Below, piece by piece: positions 33,756 through 43,418 of a stretch of 64,000 nt of DNA. Under the pieces are notes generated by a model. It was not told the DNA's origin. It ran no database searches and worked only from the letters and a program-made list of their open reading frames with translations. Position 1 is the stretch's first letter. Each line of letters starts with the position of its first letter. Source of the DNA: Methanoculleus bourgensis MS2 (GTDB lineage: Archaea; Halobacteriota; Methanomicrobia; Methanomicrobiales; Methanoculleaceae); NCBI RefSeq assembly GCF_000304355.2, contig NC_018227.2, forward strand, positions 2,356,001-2,420,000, read 5' to 3'. Position numbers and translations under genes: made by a program.

Positions 33756-36056
33756 TTACTCCACGACGCAATAGACGTAGTAGACCTGCTGGCCGTCCCT
33801 CGTAACGACGTCCACCCCGTGCACCTCGTTCTCAAACCCGGGGAAGAGCGTATCAAACTCCTGCAGGGAGATGAGGTGGTCGACGATCGCCCGCGTGGCC
33901 GGGCAGCATCGCTCTCCCGGCATGATGACCGGGATACCGGGCGGGTAGGGCACGACCATCACCGCCACGGTCCTCCCCTCGATATCGCTTGCTGGTACTG
34001 CCGCAACCTCGCCCCGCACCAGGCGGCGGTAGGCCTCCGCCGGGGTCATCGCCGGTTCCGGCAGCGTCGCGTAGACTGCCCTGACGACGTCGGTGATCGA
34101 GACATCCTTCAGGTAGCCGTGCATCTCCTGGCAGAGGTCGGAGAGCCCCCGCCCCGAATACCGGGCCGGGTGTTCCCGCACCAGGTCGGGAAAGACCTCC
34201 TCGAGCGGGCTGTTGCGATCGTAGAGCGCCTTGAACCGGAAGAGTTCCGCAAGCAGCGTCCCCGACTTACCTTTGGTGATCCCGAGCGTGAAGAGGACCA
34301 GGAACGAGTAGTACCCGGTCTTCTCGACGACAATCCCGCTCTCCCTGAGGTACTTCGTGACGATGCCTGCCGGTATCCCCCGGTCCTCCATGCTCCCGCC
34401 AGGCCTTATCCCGGGGGTGAGGATGGTCACCTTGATGGGGTCGAGCATCGCGTATCCTTCTTCGATGCCGGCAAACCCGTGCCAGGTATCGTTCGGATCC
34501 AGGAGCCAGCAGCCGGCGTGATTCCTGAGAAGCAGGTCATCCGCATCCCCAAGCGGCCTCTCTGCCTCCTGGTCCATGATACAGTCAGGCTGCCAGACGG
34601 TGAACCACCAGTAGTTCTCCTCGGGAAGGGGGCTTGCCCGGATCTCCTCTGCCACCGTCACCATCTTCTTCCGAAACACGATTGCCTCCTCAATCGCCTC
34701 CTCGATGAGGAACTTCCCCGAGTGCCCGGCCATCATCCTGGCTGCGACGTCGAGGGAGGCGATGATGGTGTACTGAGGGGAGGTGGAGGTGAACATCATG
34801 AACGCCTCGTTGAACCGGGGGTGGTCGACGGGTCCTTTGCCCTGCCTGACGTGGAGCATCGAGCCCTGCGAGAAGGCGGCGAGGACCTTATGGGTTGACT
34901 GGGTGGCAAAGACCGTCGGGCCGACCTCGCCTGGGGTGTGCATCCCGAACCGCCCGGCGTAGAGGGGGTGGAACCTGGCGTAGGCGGACCACGCCTCGTC
35001 GAAGTGGAGGTATGGGACCACGTCCCGCAATTGCTCCTCGATCCGCTCTGCGCTGTAGCAGATCCCGTCGTACGTGGAGTTCGTGATCGCAGCCAGCCTG
35101 ACCGCCTGCACTGCAGGGTCATCTATGAGCGGGCAGGCCCGGATCTTTTCCCTGATGACCTCAGGCCTGAACTCGCGGCTGCGGATGGGCCCGATGATCC
35201 CGTACTCGTTCCGGGCCGGGATGAGGTAGACCGGAACGGCGCCGGTCATGATGATCGCGTGCATAATGGATTTGTGGCAGTTGCGGTCGACGAGGACAAC
35301 ATCGCCGGGGGTGACGGTGCCGAGCCAGACGATCTTGTTTGCGGCGGATGTGCCGCCGGTGACAAAGTAGGTCCGGTCAGCCCCGAAGACCTCTGCGGCT
35401 TTCCGCTCCGCATCGCCGACGACACCGGAGTGCTTCAGGAGCGACCCGAGTTCAGGCACCGAGACCGAGAGATCGGCCCTGAGAGTGTTCTCGCCGAAGA
35501 AGTTGTAGAAGATCCGGCCGGCGGCGCTCTTGAGGAACGCGACGCCCCCCATGTGCCCGGGCGTATGCCAGGAGTATTTGTACTCCTCGACGTAGTCCAT
35601 CAGCCCCTGGAAGAACGGCGGGAGGACATCGGCAAGGTAGTTCTTTGCCGCACGCTTGATGTGGCCGGCGATGAACGCCGGAGTATCCTCGAGCTTCCAG
35701 ATGTAACCGTCGATCCGGGATATGACGCCGAGAGGTATGGCGGAGATCGCGAGTTTCTCGGTGTTTAAGAAGATCGGAACCTTTGGGTTACGTTCCCTGA
35801 TGAGGGTGATGACGTCTGCGGCGGTGAGCATCCCGTCCGCGGCCTCGGGAGTGAGTTCCCAGTCGATGATGATGCAGCTCGTATGCGGGTGCGAGAGGAA
35901 GGCGTGAACCCCGTCACGGGCGGTCAGGGCTTCGATGACGGGGAAATCCTCGGATTTCAGCTCTTTTACGATCTCCCGGGACGCCCGCCCCTCCGCGGTA
36001 TCCGAGTGCAGTTCGTCGTCGATGATGAGAACGGGAAACTCCTCCAGGTAGTCCAT
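33756..36056 (-). CDS. arginine/lysine/ornithine decarboxylase, bacterial fold-type I
   Basis: A 766-residue PLP-dependent basic amino acid decarboxylase of the large bacterial type. The first 130 residues form the response-regulator-like wing domain (FPVLIIDDELHSDTAEG, CIIIDWEL), followed by the PLP core with the lysine in QSTHKVLAAFSQGSMLHV (Schiff-base Lys) and FDEAWSAYARFHP, then the C-terminal domain. It decarboxylates Arg, Lys or Orn to agmatine, cadaverine or putrescine; the exact substrate is unclear. Archaea usually make agmatine with a pyruvoyl enzyme, so horizontal acquisition is likely. Start 36056 is chosen by homology. Confidence 0.92.
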   Translation of the reverse strand: MDYLEEFPVLIIDDELHSDTAEGRASREIVKELKSEDFPVIEALTARDGVHAFLSHPHTSCIIIDWELTPEAADGMLTAADVITLIRERNPKVPIFLNTEKLAISAIPLGVISRIDGYIWKLEDTPAFIAGHIKRAAKNYLADVLPPFFQGLMDYVEEYKYSWHTPGHMGGVAFLKSAAGRIFYNFFGENTLRADLSVSVPELGSLLKHSGVVGDAERKAAEVFGADRTYFVTGGTSAANKIVWLGTVTPGDVVLVDRNCHKSIMHAIIMTGAVPVYLIPARNEYGIIGPIRSREFRPEVIREKIRACPLIDDPAVQAVRLAAITNSTYDGICYSAERIEEQLRDVVPYLHFDEAWSAYARFHPLYAGRFGMHTPGEVGPTVFATQSTHKVLAAFSQGSMLHVRQGKGPVDHPRFNEAFMMFTSTSPQYTIIASLDVAARMMAGHSGKFLIEEAIEEAIVFRKKMVTVAEEIRASPLPEENYWWFTVWQPDCIMDQEAERPLGDADDLLLRNHAGCWLLDPNDTWHGFAGIEEGYAMLDPIKVTILTPGIRPGGSMEDRGIPAGIVTKYLRESGIVVEKTGYYSFLVLFTLGITKGKSGTLLAELFRFKALYDRNSPLEEVFPDLVREHPARYSGRGLSDLCQEMHGYLKDVSITDVVRAVYATLPEPAMTPAEAYRRLVRGEVAAVPASDIEGRTVAVMVVPYPPGIPVIMPGERCCPATRAIVDHLISLQEFDTLFPGFENEVHGVDVVTRDGQQVYYVYCVVE

Positions 36057-36493
36057 GCGGTCATACTCCTGGATGATACTCTTCGGGGTGCTCTTTAGAA
36101 TGTTTTGGTTCTCCGGGCGACGGGGGTGCTCCAGGACACCCGACCTTCCCACCCCGGGGTTGCCTCTTCGCGGAAACTCATCCTGACAAGGCCAGATCAC
36201 CTCTACACTCCTGATTCACGCAGAAGTGTGCGAGCGACTCGAATTCACGAAGGACGTTGGAATGGCCATCTGCGCCGAGAGGCCGAAGGTCTCCCAAACT
36301 GCGGAATACATCCGGGCCTGCAACCCCCGGCCAAGAGACCTTGAGAATACGGGAAGAACGATCCGGGAGCGGCACCACTCATCAGAGGTCCCTGACGGTA
36401 CCAGCAAATCATGGGGAGGTGATGGGAGATACAGGATCCGGAGATACTACCGGGTTGATGACCTTTATATACGGAAACGGCAATCTACCTCCT
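36057..36493 (+). promoter_or_regulatory. intergenic region with promoter of the glycogen cluster
   Basis: No gene is supported in this 437-bp stretch between divergent genes. A TTTATATAC TATA box at 36464-36472 lies about 26 bp before the ATG at 36494, so the first glycogen-cluster gene is probably leaderless. No ribosome binding site precedes that ATG. Confidence 0.5.
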
Positions 36494-37948
36494 ATGACAG
36501 GCGCGGACTCAAATCCACCGGTGTTCAGTCTGGGGTTCGACGTCCATTACCCCAGCCAGCTCAATTCCGGATTTCGGCCTGAGATGGCAAAGGGAAGGAG
36601 AAACCTGAAGGATAGTTACTTTAACACGGACACAAAGGAAGACCTGGGACGGGTCATCGACCGTTCCTTCCAACCTGTGACAGAGATCCTCCTCGACCTC
36701 CTCGATGAGGGGTTCAGGTGTGCCTTCGGCATCTCCGGGGTGGTGCTGGAGCACCTGGAGGAGTGGTACCCGGATATGCTCGAACTCTTATCTCATGCGG
36801 CAACCCACCAGAACGCTGAAGTCCTCGCACAGACCTACTACCACAGCGTCGCCGGGCTGTTCGTCGACCCGCAGGAGTTCGTGGACGAACTCCTCATGCA
36901 TCGCGATCTCATGAAGGAGCACTTCTCGGTCGTGCCGACCACGTTTGCGCATACCGACTATCCCATCACCCCGGCCACCGCTGAGGCCCTCGCTGGATCC
37001 GGGATCGGGGCGGCCATCATCGAGGGGGCTGCTGCAGAGCGGGATCCAAACCACACCTACACCTACCATGGCCTCCCGGTCCTCGTCACCCACTGCGACC
37101 TTGCCGACGATATCGCAGTGCGGTTTCCATGGAGGGAGTGGGACCGGTGGCCGCTCATGGCCGACCGGTATGCGGAGTGGATCTCGGTATCCCCCGGCGA
37201 ATGCGTCACGCTCTTCCTCGACTACCGGATATTTGGAGACATCTTCAGGAAGGAGACTGGCATCCTCGAGTTCCTGCGTGCACTCCCGCCCGCCCTCGCC
37301 GATGTGGGGGTCAGGACCGTGCATCCCTCAGACGTCGCCCGGATCCCCCCGCATGGCGATATAGGAGAGACCGCCGGGCCGACCGGCCCGGGCAACTCAC
37401 AGGGCTATCAGAGGACCATCCTGCAACAGTCTGCGCTCGAGGCGCTCGAGGCAGCCGGGAGCCTGGTCACCGACAGGGAGATCTGGCGCTACCTCCTCGA
37501 TACCGAGCACATCCGGCGGATGGCCATGCGTTCAACTGCGTGCGGGAGACCGCTTCACGCCGTCAGCCACCAGGAGACGTATGACTACTTCGCCTCCTTC
37601 ATGCGGATCCTCTCGCACCTCGAGGAGCGATCTGCAGCCAGCGCACGGTCACAGAGAGCCACTCTCTCGCTGCGCTGCGTCCCCCCCGAGTCAGCGTTCT
37701 ACTTCTCGTCATACGACCGGCCGGCAGGCTACGCTGCCCACAGCCTCCAGGAACTCGCAAACATGCTTGAGTTTACCCCTGACGATGTCGTCCGCTATCA
37801 TGTAGAGCGGGGGGACTTCTACCGGTGGGTCGACCAGGTCATTGGCGATGCGAAACTTGCAAAAGAGATCCAGGATATCGAGGACCGCACCAGGCTCAGG
37901 TCGGCAGTTCAAGAGAGGATTGATACCCTATGGAAACGCTTAAGATAG
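36494..37948 (+). CDS. divergent GH57-family protein, first gene of glycogen cluster
   Basis: A 484-residue GH57-like protein with the family's layout: an N-terminal FDVHYPSQL in place of the usual VHQPxR, a His/Tyr-rich AATHQNAEVLAQTYYHSV, the nucleophile region TTFAHTDYPITP and the acid region LFLDYRIFGDIFRKETG. Compared from memory with GH57 alpha-amylases, the nucleophile motif NTE reads HTD (Asp155) and FMDYETFGEH reads FLDYRIFGDI. It may be a modified enzyme or a regulatory homolog. Its last 19 bp overlap the glycosyltransferase gene. Upstream frame to 36257 is non-coding-like. Confidence 0.82.
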   Translation: MTGADSNPPVFSLGFDVHYPSQLNSGFRPEMAKGRRNLKDSYFNTDTKEDLGRVIDRSFQPVTEILLDLLDEGFRCAFGISGVVLEHLEEWYPDMLELLSHAATHQNAEVLAQTYYHSVAGLFVDPQEFVDELLMHRDLMKEHFSVVPTTFAHTDYPITPATAEALAGSGIGAAIIEGAAAERDPNHTYTYHGLPVLVTHCDLADDIAVRFPWREWDRWPLMADRYAEWISVSPGECVTLFLDYRIFGDIFRKETGILEFLRALPPALADVGVRTVHPSDVARIPPHGDIGETAGPTGPGNSQGYQRTILQQSALEALEAAGSLVTDREIWRYLLDTEHIRRMAMRSTACGRPLHAVSHQETYDYFASFMRILSHLEERSAASARSQRATLSLRCVPPESAFYFSSYDRPAGYAAHSLQELANMLEFTPDDVVRYHVERGDFYRWVDQVIGDAKLAKEIQDIEDRTRLRSAVQERIDTLWKRLR

Positions 37949-39084
37949 CATTCTTCTGCTGGGAGTCGCTCCACTCCTCGTTCAAGGTAGGCGGGCTTGC
38001 TCCGGCGGCGACTCATCTTGCCGAGCATCTCGCGGCGAGGGGGCACGAGGTCCACTACTTCACGCGGGGAGCGCCCGGGGATGCGACCGAGATCAACGGC
38101 GTCCACTACCACTACTGCCTGCCTTTCGGCGACAACATCGTCGAATACTGCAGGACCATGTGCAACATGCTCACAGACGCGTTCCGCACCTGCGATACCC
38201 CGGCGTTCGATATCCTCAACTTCCATGACTGGCACCTCGTCGAGGCGATGCACACCCTCCGCGACCGAAACACCGTCCTCTCCTTCCACTCCACCGAGTA
38301 CGGGCGGCACGGCGGGAACTTCGGCGGCTGGTGGGAGTTCAAAGAGATATCGGGCAAGGAGTGGTATGGGGGCTACATCGCAAAGGCGGTTACAACCGTC
38401 TCGAACTCGACAAAGACCGAGGTGATGTGGCTCTACAACGTCCCTGAGTGGAAGGTCACCGTCGTCCCGAACGGGATTGACCCCGAGCCTTTCCGTATCA
38501 GGGTCGACCCGGGCGAGGTGAAGATGCAGTACGGCATCCACCCGCTCGCGCCCCTCGTCCTCTTTGTCGGGCGCCTCACCTACCAGAAGGGGCCTGATCT
38601 CCTGGTCCAGGCCGTACCCGGGATCCTTGCCAAACGCTGGGATGTGCAGTTCATCTTCGCCGGTACCGGGGATATGCGTGGCTACCTGGAAGGAGCGGCG
38701 CACGGCCTTCCGGTGCAGTTCCCCGGATACGTCTCCGATACGGAGCATATCAGGCTCCTGAACGCCTGCGACCTCGTTGCCATACCGAGCAGGAACGAAC
38801 CCTTCGGACTCGTCTTGACCGAGGCCTGGAGCGCGGAGCGCTGCGTCGTCGCGACCGATGTTGGGGGTCTCTCCGAGAACATCGATAACTACGTAAATGG
38901 GATCAAGGTCCCCGTCCGTCCCGAATCGATCGCCTGGGGGATCGGCCACCTCATCGATGACCCTGCCTACATGCAGAAACTCGGGAAGGCCGGCCGCCGG
39001 AAAGTGATGGAGAAGTTCAGGTGGGACGTCGTCACTGAGAGGATGCTCGGCGTCTACAGAAAAGTTCTCTCCGGCAACCCCTGA
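37930..39084 (+). CDS. GT4-family glycogen/starch synthase-like glycosyltransferase
   Basis: A 384-residue GT-B glycosyltransferase of family GT4. The N-terminal domain has [20 protein letters not shown] (donor-loop region) and the C-terminal domain has [22 protein letters not shown] and the E-x7-E motif [13 protein letters not shown]. In this context (GlgB, MalQ and phosphorylase downstream) it is the likely chain-elongating alpha-1,4-glucan synthase using a nucleotide glucose. No glgC pyrophosphorylase gene is in the window. Overlap with the upstream GH57 gene implies coupled translation. Confidence 0.88.
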   Translation: METLKIAFFCWESLHSSFKVGGLAPAATHLAEHLAARGHEVHYFTRGAPGDATEINGVHYHYCLPFGDNIVEYCRTMCNMLTDAFRTCDTPAFDILNFHDWHLVEAMHTLRDRNTVLSFHSTEYGRHGGNFGGWWEFKEISGKEWYGGYIAKAVTTVSNSTKTEVMWLYNVPEWKVTVVPNGIDPEPFRIRVDPGEVKMQYGIHPLAPLVLFVGRLTYQKGPDLLVQAVPGILAKRWDVQFIFAGTGDMRGYLEGAAHGLPVQFPGYVSDTEHIRLLNACDLVAIPSRNEPFGLVLTEAWSAERCVVATDVGGLSENIDNYVNGIKVPVRPESIAWGIGHLIDDPAYMQKLGKAGRRKVMEKFRWDVVTERMLGVYRKVLSGNP

Positions 39085-39100
39085 TCCGGAGGGTGAGACC

Positions 39101-41032
39101 ATGCAGCAGGCGCTACCAGATATCACAAAGACCGGGAGTCTCATCACAGATTACGACGTCTACCTCTTCAGGCAGGGGAACCACTTCCGCCTCTACGAGC
39201 GACTGGGATCGCACCCTGTCGTTCTCGAAGGCACGCGGGGGACGTTCTTTGCGGTCTGGGCACCGAACGCTGCGGAAGTCTCGGTCATCGGGGACTTCAA
39301 CGGGTGGGAAGCGGGCAAAAACCCGCTCGCAGTCAGGAGCGAGGGATCAGGCATCTGGGAGGGGTTTATCCCTGACGTCGGCCACGGGGCGCTCTACAAG
39401 TATCACATCAGGAGCAGGTACAACGACTACTCCGTGGATAAAGGCGACCCGTTTGCCTACTACTGGGAGATCCCGCCAAAGACCGCATCTATCGTCTGGG
39501 ACCTCACCTACACCTGGCGCGACCGGGCGTGGATGCGGGGTCGCGAGGAGAACAACTCGCACGACGCCCCGATCTCCATCTACGAGGTGCATCCGGGCTC
39601 GTGGCGAAAGGTGCCGGAGGAGGAGAACCGGTCACTGAGTTACCGGGAGGCGGCAGACAAACTCGCCGACCATATGCTTGATGCCGGGTTCACTCACGTG
39701 GAGTTCCTCCCTATCATGGAGCACCCGTTCTATGCCTCCTGGGGCTACCAGACGCTCGGCTACTTTGCCCCCACCAGCCGATACGGTACCCCCCAGGACT
39801 TCATGTATCTCATCAACTATCTCCACCAGCGTGGGATCGGGGTGATCCTCGACTGGGTGCCGTCTCATTTCCCGGCCGACGGCTACGGTCTCTCCTACTT
39901 CGACGGCACCCACCTCTACGAGCACGCTCTCCCCGGTCAGCGCTACCACCCTGAGTGGAAGAGTTACATCTTCAACCTCGGGAGAAACGAAGTCCGGTCG
40001 TTTCTTGTGAGCAGCGCCCTCTTCTGGCTTGAGCGCTACCATGCGGACGGGCTGCGGGTGGATGCGGTCTCCTCGATGCTCTACCTCGACTACGCGCGGA
40101 GCGCCGGGGAATGGATACCCAACGTCTACGGCGGGAGAGAGAACCTCGAGGCGATAGGGTTCCTCAGGAAGGTGAACGACACGGTCCACGCCAACTACCC
40201 TGATGTGCTCGTCATCGCCGAGGAGGCGACCTCCTGGCCGGGGGTGACCGCCCCGACCGCGACCGGGGGGCTCGGGTTCGACCTGAAGTGGAACATGGGC
40301 TGGATGCACGATACCCTGGATTATTTCGCGCTCGACCCGGTCTTCCGGAAGTACCGGCCCGACCTCCTCACGTTCAGCATATGGTATGCATTCTCGGAGC
40401 GCTACGTTCTCCCCCTCTCGCATGATGAGGTCGTCCACGAGAAGAGTTCGCTCATAGGGAAGATGCCCGGCGACGAGTGGCGGAAGCGGGCAAACCTCCG
40501 CCTCCTCCTCGGGTATATGTTCACGCACCCGGGCAAGAAACTCCTCTTCATGGGGGCTGAGTTCGGGCAGTGGTCCGAGTGGAGCCACGATGCCGGGCTT
40601 GAGTGGCACCTCCTGGAGTATCCTCCCCACCAGGGGATCCTCCAGTGGGTCGGGGACTTAAACCGCCTCTACCGCCGCCTGCCTGCCCTCCACGAGCGGG
40701 ACGCCGACCCCGGGGGTTTTGAGTGGGTCGACTTCTCTGATGTGGAGAAGAGCATCGTCAGTTACCTGCGGCGGGGGCATGCGGCCGACGAGGTCGTCCT
40801 CGTATCCTGCAACTGCACCCCGGTGCCACGCTACGGCTACCGGGTCGGCGTTCCGTTCGGGGGGTTCTGGGAGGAAGTGCTCAACAGCGATGCGGTCGAG
40901 TACGGCGGGAGCGGCGTCGGAAACATGGGCGGGGTGGAGGCGGAGCAGGTTCCGGCGCACGGCCGGCCGTGGTCGCTCCCGCTCACCCTGCCCCCGCTTG
41001 GGGTTGTCATCTTCGCTCCGGAGGGGGTGTGA
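39101..41032 (+). CDS. glgB: 1,4-alpha-glucan branching enzyme
   Basis: A 643-residue GH13 branching enzyme. A CBM48 domain ([20 protein letters not shown], about 45-130) precedes the TIM barrel, with catalytic Asp in [17 protein letters not shown], Glu in [13 protein letters not shown] and the conserved [10 protein letters not shown]. The C-terminal beta domain includes [20 protein letters not shown]. It forms alpha-1,6 branches in glycogen. It lies 16 bp after the synthase gene and 3 bp before the DUF3536-type GH57 gene, in the same operon. Confidence 0.95.
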   Translation: MQQALPDITKTGSLITDYDVYLFRQGNHFRLYERLGSHPVVLEGTRGTFFAVWAPNAAEVSVIGDFNGWEAGKNPLAVRSEGSGIWEGFIPDVGHGALYKYHIRSRYNDYSVDKGDPFAYYWEIPPKTASIVWDLTYTWRDRAWMRGREENNSHDAPISIYEVHPGSWRKVPEEENRSLSYREAADKLADHMLDAGFTHVEFLPIMEHPFYASWGYQTLGYFAPTSRYGTPQDFMYLINYLHQRGIGVILDWVPSHFPADGYGLSYFDGTHLYEHALPGQRYHPEWKSYIFNLGRNEVRSFLVSSALFWLERYHADGLRVDAVSSMLYLDYARSAGEWIPNVYGGRENLEAIGFLRKVNDTVHANYPDVLVIAEEATSWPGVTAPTATGGLGFDLKWNMGWMHDTLDYFALDPVFRKYRPDLLTFSIWYAFSERYVLPLSHDEVVHEKSSLIGKMPGDEWRKRANLRLLLGYMFTHPGKKLLFMGAEFGQWSEWSHDAGLEWHLLEYPPHQGILQWVGDLNRLYRRLPALHERDADPGGFEWVDFSDVEKSIVSYLRRGHAADEVVLVSCNCTPVPRYGYRVGVPFGGFWEEVLNSDAVEYGGSGVGNMGGVEAEQVPAHGRPWSLPLTLPPLGVVIFAPEGV

Positions 41033-41035
41033 CCG

Positions 41036-43405
41036 GTGGACCGCGCCATCTGCATCCACGGCCACTTCTACCAGCCGCCGCGGGAGAACCCCTGGCTCGG
41101 GGAGGTTGAGGTCCAGCGGTCCGCCGCCCCGTACCACGACTGGAACGAACGGGTGGCAGCGGAGTGTTACGCCCCGAACACCGCCGCACGCATCCTTGAT
41201 GCGGAGGGCGTGATCGTGGAAGTCGTAAACACCTATTCACGGATCAGTTTCACAGCCGCACCGACGCTTCTCTCCTGGCTGGAGCAGCACCGTCCCGGGG
41301 TTTATGAGGCGATCATCGATGCCGACCTTGAGAGCCGGGAGCGCTACGCCGGCCACGGGTCTGCGATCGCCTCCTGCTACAACCACCTCATCATGCCGCT
41401 TGCGACCCGCGAGGACAAGCGGACCCAGATCGCCTGGGGGGTCCGCGACTTTGCGGCAAGGTTCGGCAGGGAGCCTGAAGGGATGTGGCTCCCTGAGACG
41501 GCGGTCGATATCGAGTCCCTGGACCTGATGGCTGAGGCCGGGATCAGGTTCACGATCCTCGCCCCCCACCAGGCCGGGAAGGTGCGGGCGATCGGGGCGG
41601 ATGGTTGGACTGACGTCTCCGGCGGCCGGGTTGAGACACGGATGCCCTACCTCTGTCGCCTCCCCTCGGGCCGGAGCATCGCCATCTTCTTCTACAACGG
41701 TGCCATAGCCCGCGATGTAGCGTTCGGGGACCTGCTCTCAGACGGGCGGCGGTTCGCAGGAAGGCTGCTCGGGGCCTTCTCCCGGGGTGGGAAGCGCCTG
41801 GAACTTGTGCATGTCGCAACCGACGGGGAGACCTACGGCCACCACCGCAAGTTCGGGGAGATGGCGCTCGCCTACTGCCTCCGCGCCATCGAGGCACAGG
41901 ATGATGCGCGCCTCACGGTCTACGGCGAGTTCCTTGCCGCCCACCCGCCCACGCACGAGGTCGTCATCCAGGAGAGGACGTCCTGGAGCTGCACCCACGG
42001 CGTCGAGCGCTGGCGGCGGGAGTGCGGGTGCCATAGCGGGGCGCATCCCGGGTGGTCGCAGGCCTGGCGCGAACCGCTCAGGGAGGCGGTCGACATGGTC
42101 AGGGATACCCTCGCCCCCAGGTCCGCGGAGGCACTTGAGCGCCTTGTCCACGATCCCGAGAAGGCACGGGATGATGCCGTCGACCTTGTCATCGGCCGGT
42201 GGTCCGACGAAGCCGTGGAGACATTCCTCTCCCGGCACGCGCCCCGCGACCTTGCCCCCGATGAGCGGCGGCGGATCTTAGCGCTCCTTGAGATGGGGCG
42301 GCAGGCGATGCTGATGCAGACGAGTTGCGGCTGGTTCTTCGATGATCTCACGGAGCCGGGGAGCATCCAGGTGATGCGCCACGCGGGCCGCGCGATGGAA
42401 CTTGTCCGGCAGACGCTCGGGCTTGACCTTGAGCCTGCGTTCATCGAGATCCTCGACCGGGCCCCGGTGAACGATCCCGGGTATGCGACCGGTGCTGCGG
42501 TCTATGAAGCCCTAGTCAGGCCGGCGGCGAGGGACCTTGCCCGGGTAGGAGCGAGAAGTGCTCTCTATGAGCTCTTTGGGCTTGAGCCTCCCGCGATGTA
42601 TGCTGTCGAGGGGGACTGGCGCTACCGGCTGGAGGATGACAGCCGGCGCGGTCGTGCCGGGACCGTCCGTGTGCGGTCCCGGGTGACGGGCGAGGAGGCG
42701 CTCTACGATCTGATCGCGCTCTTTGCCGGGATGGACCGGGTCCTCCTCGGCGTGCGCGAGCCGGGCGGTGATGAGGTGCTCCGGGCGGCGTGGGAGGAGG
42801 TGACGGGTTCCGGCACCATACCGGGAGTCTTTGCCCGGGTCTACACTTCGCCGGATCTCTCGGACGAGGAGCGATGGGCAACCGCCCGCCAGGTTCTCCC
42901 CGGCATCGGGGAGGCCGCCTCTGCGGTCTACCGTGACGCGGCGGCGCTGATCAGGGTGGCCGAGGATCTCGGTATCCCCGCGCCCGGAGCCGTCATCCGT
43001 CTCATGGAGCACGCCTGCAACGAGCGGCTCTGCGCGATGCTTGAAGAGGGGTGCGCCGACCCAGACCGGTTCGGGGTGCTCGCCGGCGAGATGAGGGCAA
43101 AGAACCTCAGGCCCGACCTTGCGGCTCTCGGGGAGGCGGCGAGCAGGCGGATCGCACTCTCGATCGGGGAAGCGGCGGACCGGCCCGCCGACCCGGCCCC
43201 GCTCGAGGAGGCCGTCCGCATCGCCCGGTGTGCAAAGGTATTTTCGCTGCCACTCTCCTTATGGGAGAGCCAGAATGCCGCAATTGGTATGCTCAGGCAT
43301 TATGGGGAGATGCAGCGGCGTGCCGGAGAAGGTGATAGGAATGCAGAACGGTGGGCGGAAGCCTTCAGGAGGGCGGCGGCATGCCTCGGCGTGAGGGTGA
43401 CATAA
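41036..43405 (+). CDS. GH57 glycoside hydrolase with DUF3536 domain
   Basis: A 789-residue GH57 protein with intact active-site motifs: IHGHFYQPPRENPW at the N-terminus, EGMWLPETAVD carrying the nucleophile Glu, and VATDGETYGHHRKFGE carrying the acid Asp. The C-terminal half (from about 350) is the DUF3536 region. Members are alpha-glucan hydrolases or transferases of undetermined specificity often found beside glycogen genes. It starts with GTG 4 bp after the GlgB stop. It thus provides a canonical GH57 active site in the same operon as the divergent first gene. Confidence 0.9.
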   Translation: MDRAICIHGHFYQPPRENPWLGEVEVQRSAAPYHDWNERVAAECYAPNTAARILDAEGVIVEVVNTYSRISFTAAPTLLSWLEQHRPGVYEAIIDADLESRERYAGHGSAIASCYNHLIMPLATREDKRTQIAWGVRDFAARFGREPEGMWLPETAVDIESLDLMAEAGIRFTILAPHQAGKVRAIGADGWTDVSGGRVETRMPYLCRLPSGRSIAIFFYNGAIARDVAFGDLLSDGRRFAGRLLGAFSRGGKRLELVHVATDGETYGHHRKFGEMALAYCLRAIEAQDDARLTVYGEFLAAHPPTHEVVIQERTSWSCTHGVERWRRECGCHSGAHPGWSQAWREPLREAVDMVRDTLAPRSAEALERLVHDPEKARDDAVDLVIGRWSDEAVETFLSRHAPRDLAPDERRRILALLEMGRQAMLMQTSCGWFFDDLTEPGSIQVMRHAGRAMELVRQTLGLDLEPAFIEILDRAPVNDPGYATGAAVYEALVRPAARDLARVGARSALYELFGLEPPAMYAVEGDWRYRLEDDSRRGRAGTVRVRSRVTGEEALYDLIALFAGMDRVLLGVREPGGDEVLRAAWEEVTGSGTIPGVFARVYTSPDLSDEERWATARQVLPGIGEAASAVYRDAAALIRVAEDLGIPAPGAVIRLMEHACNERLCAMLEEGCADPDRFGVLAGEMRAKNLRPDLAALGEAASRRIALSIGEAADRPADPAPLEEAVRIARCAKVFSLPLSLWESQNAAIGMLRHYGEMQRRAGEGDRNAERWAEAFRRAAACLGVRVT

Positions 43406-43418
43406 GGGGGAGCGCGGC

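Noticed and set aside
37909-39147. 412-codon open frame on the minus strand opposite the GT4 glycosyltransferase gene
   Set aside because: It mirrors the real gene in a GC-rich sequence, has an odd charged composition and no recognisable motif; the plus-strand frame has clear GT4 motifs.
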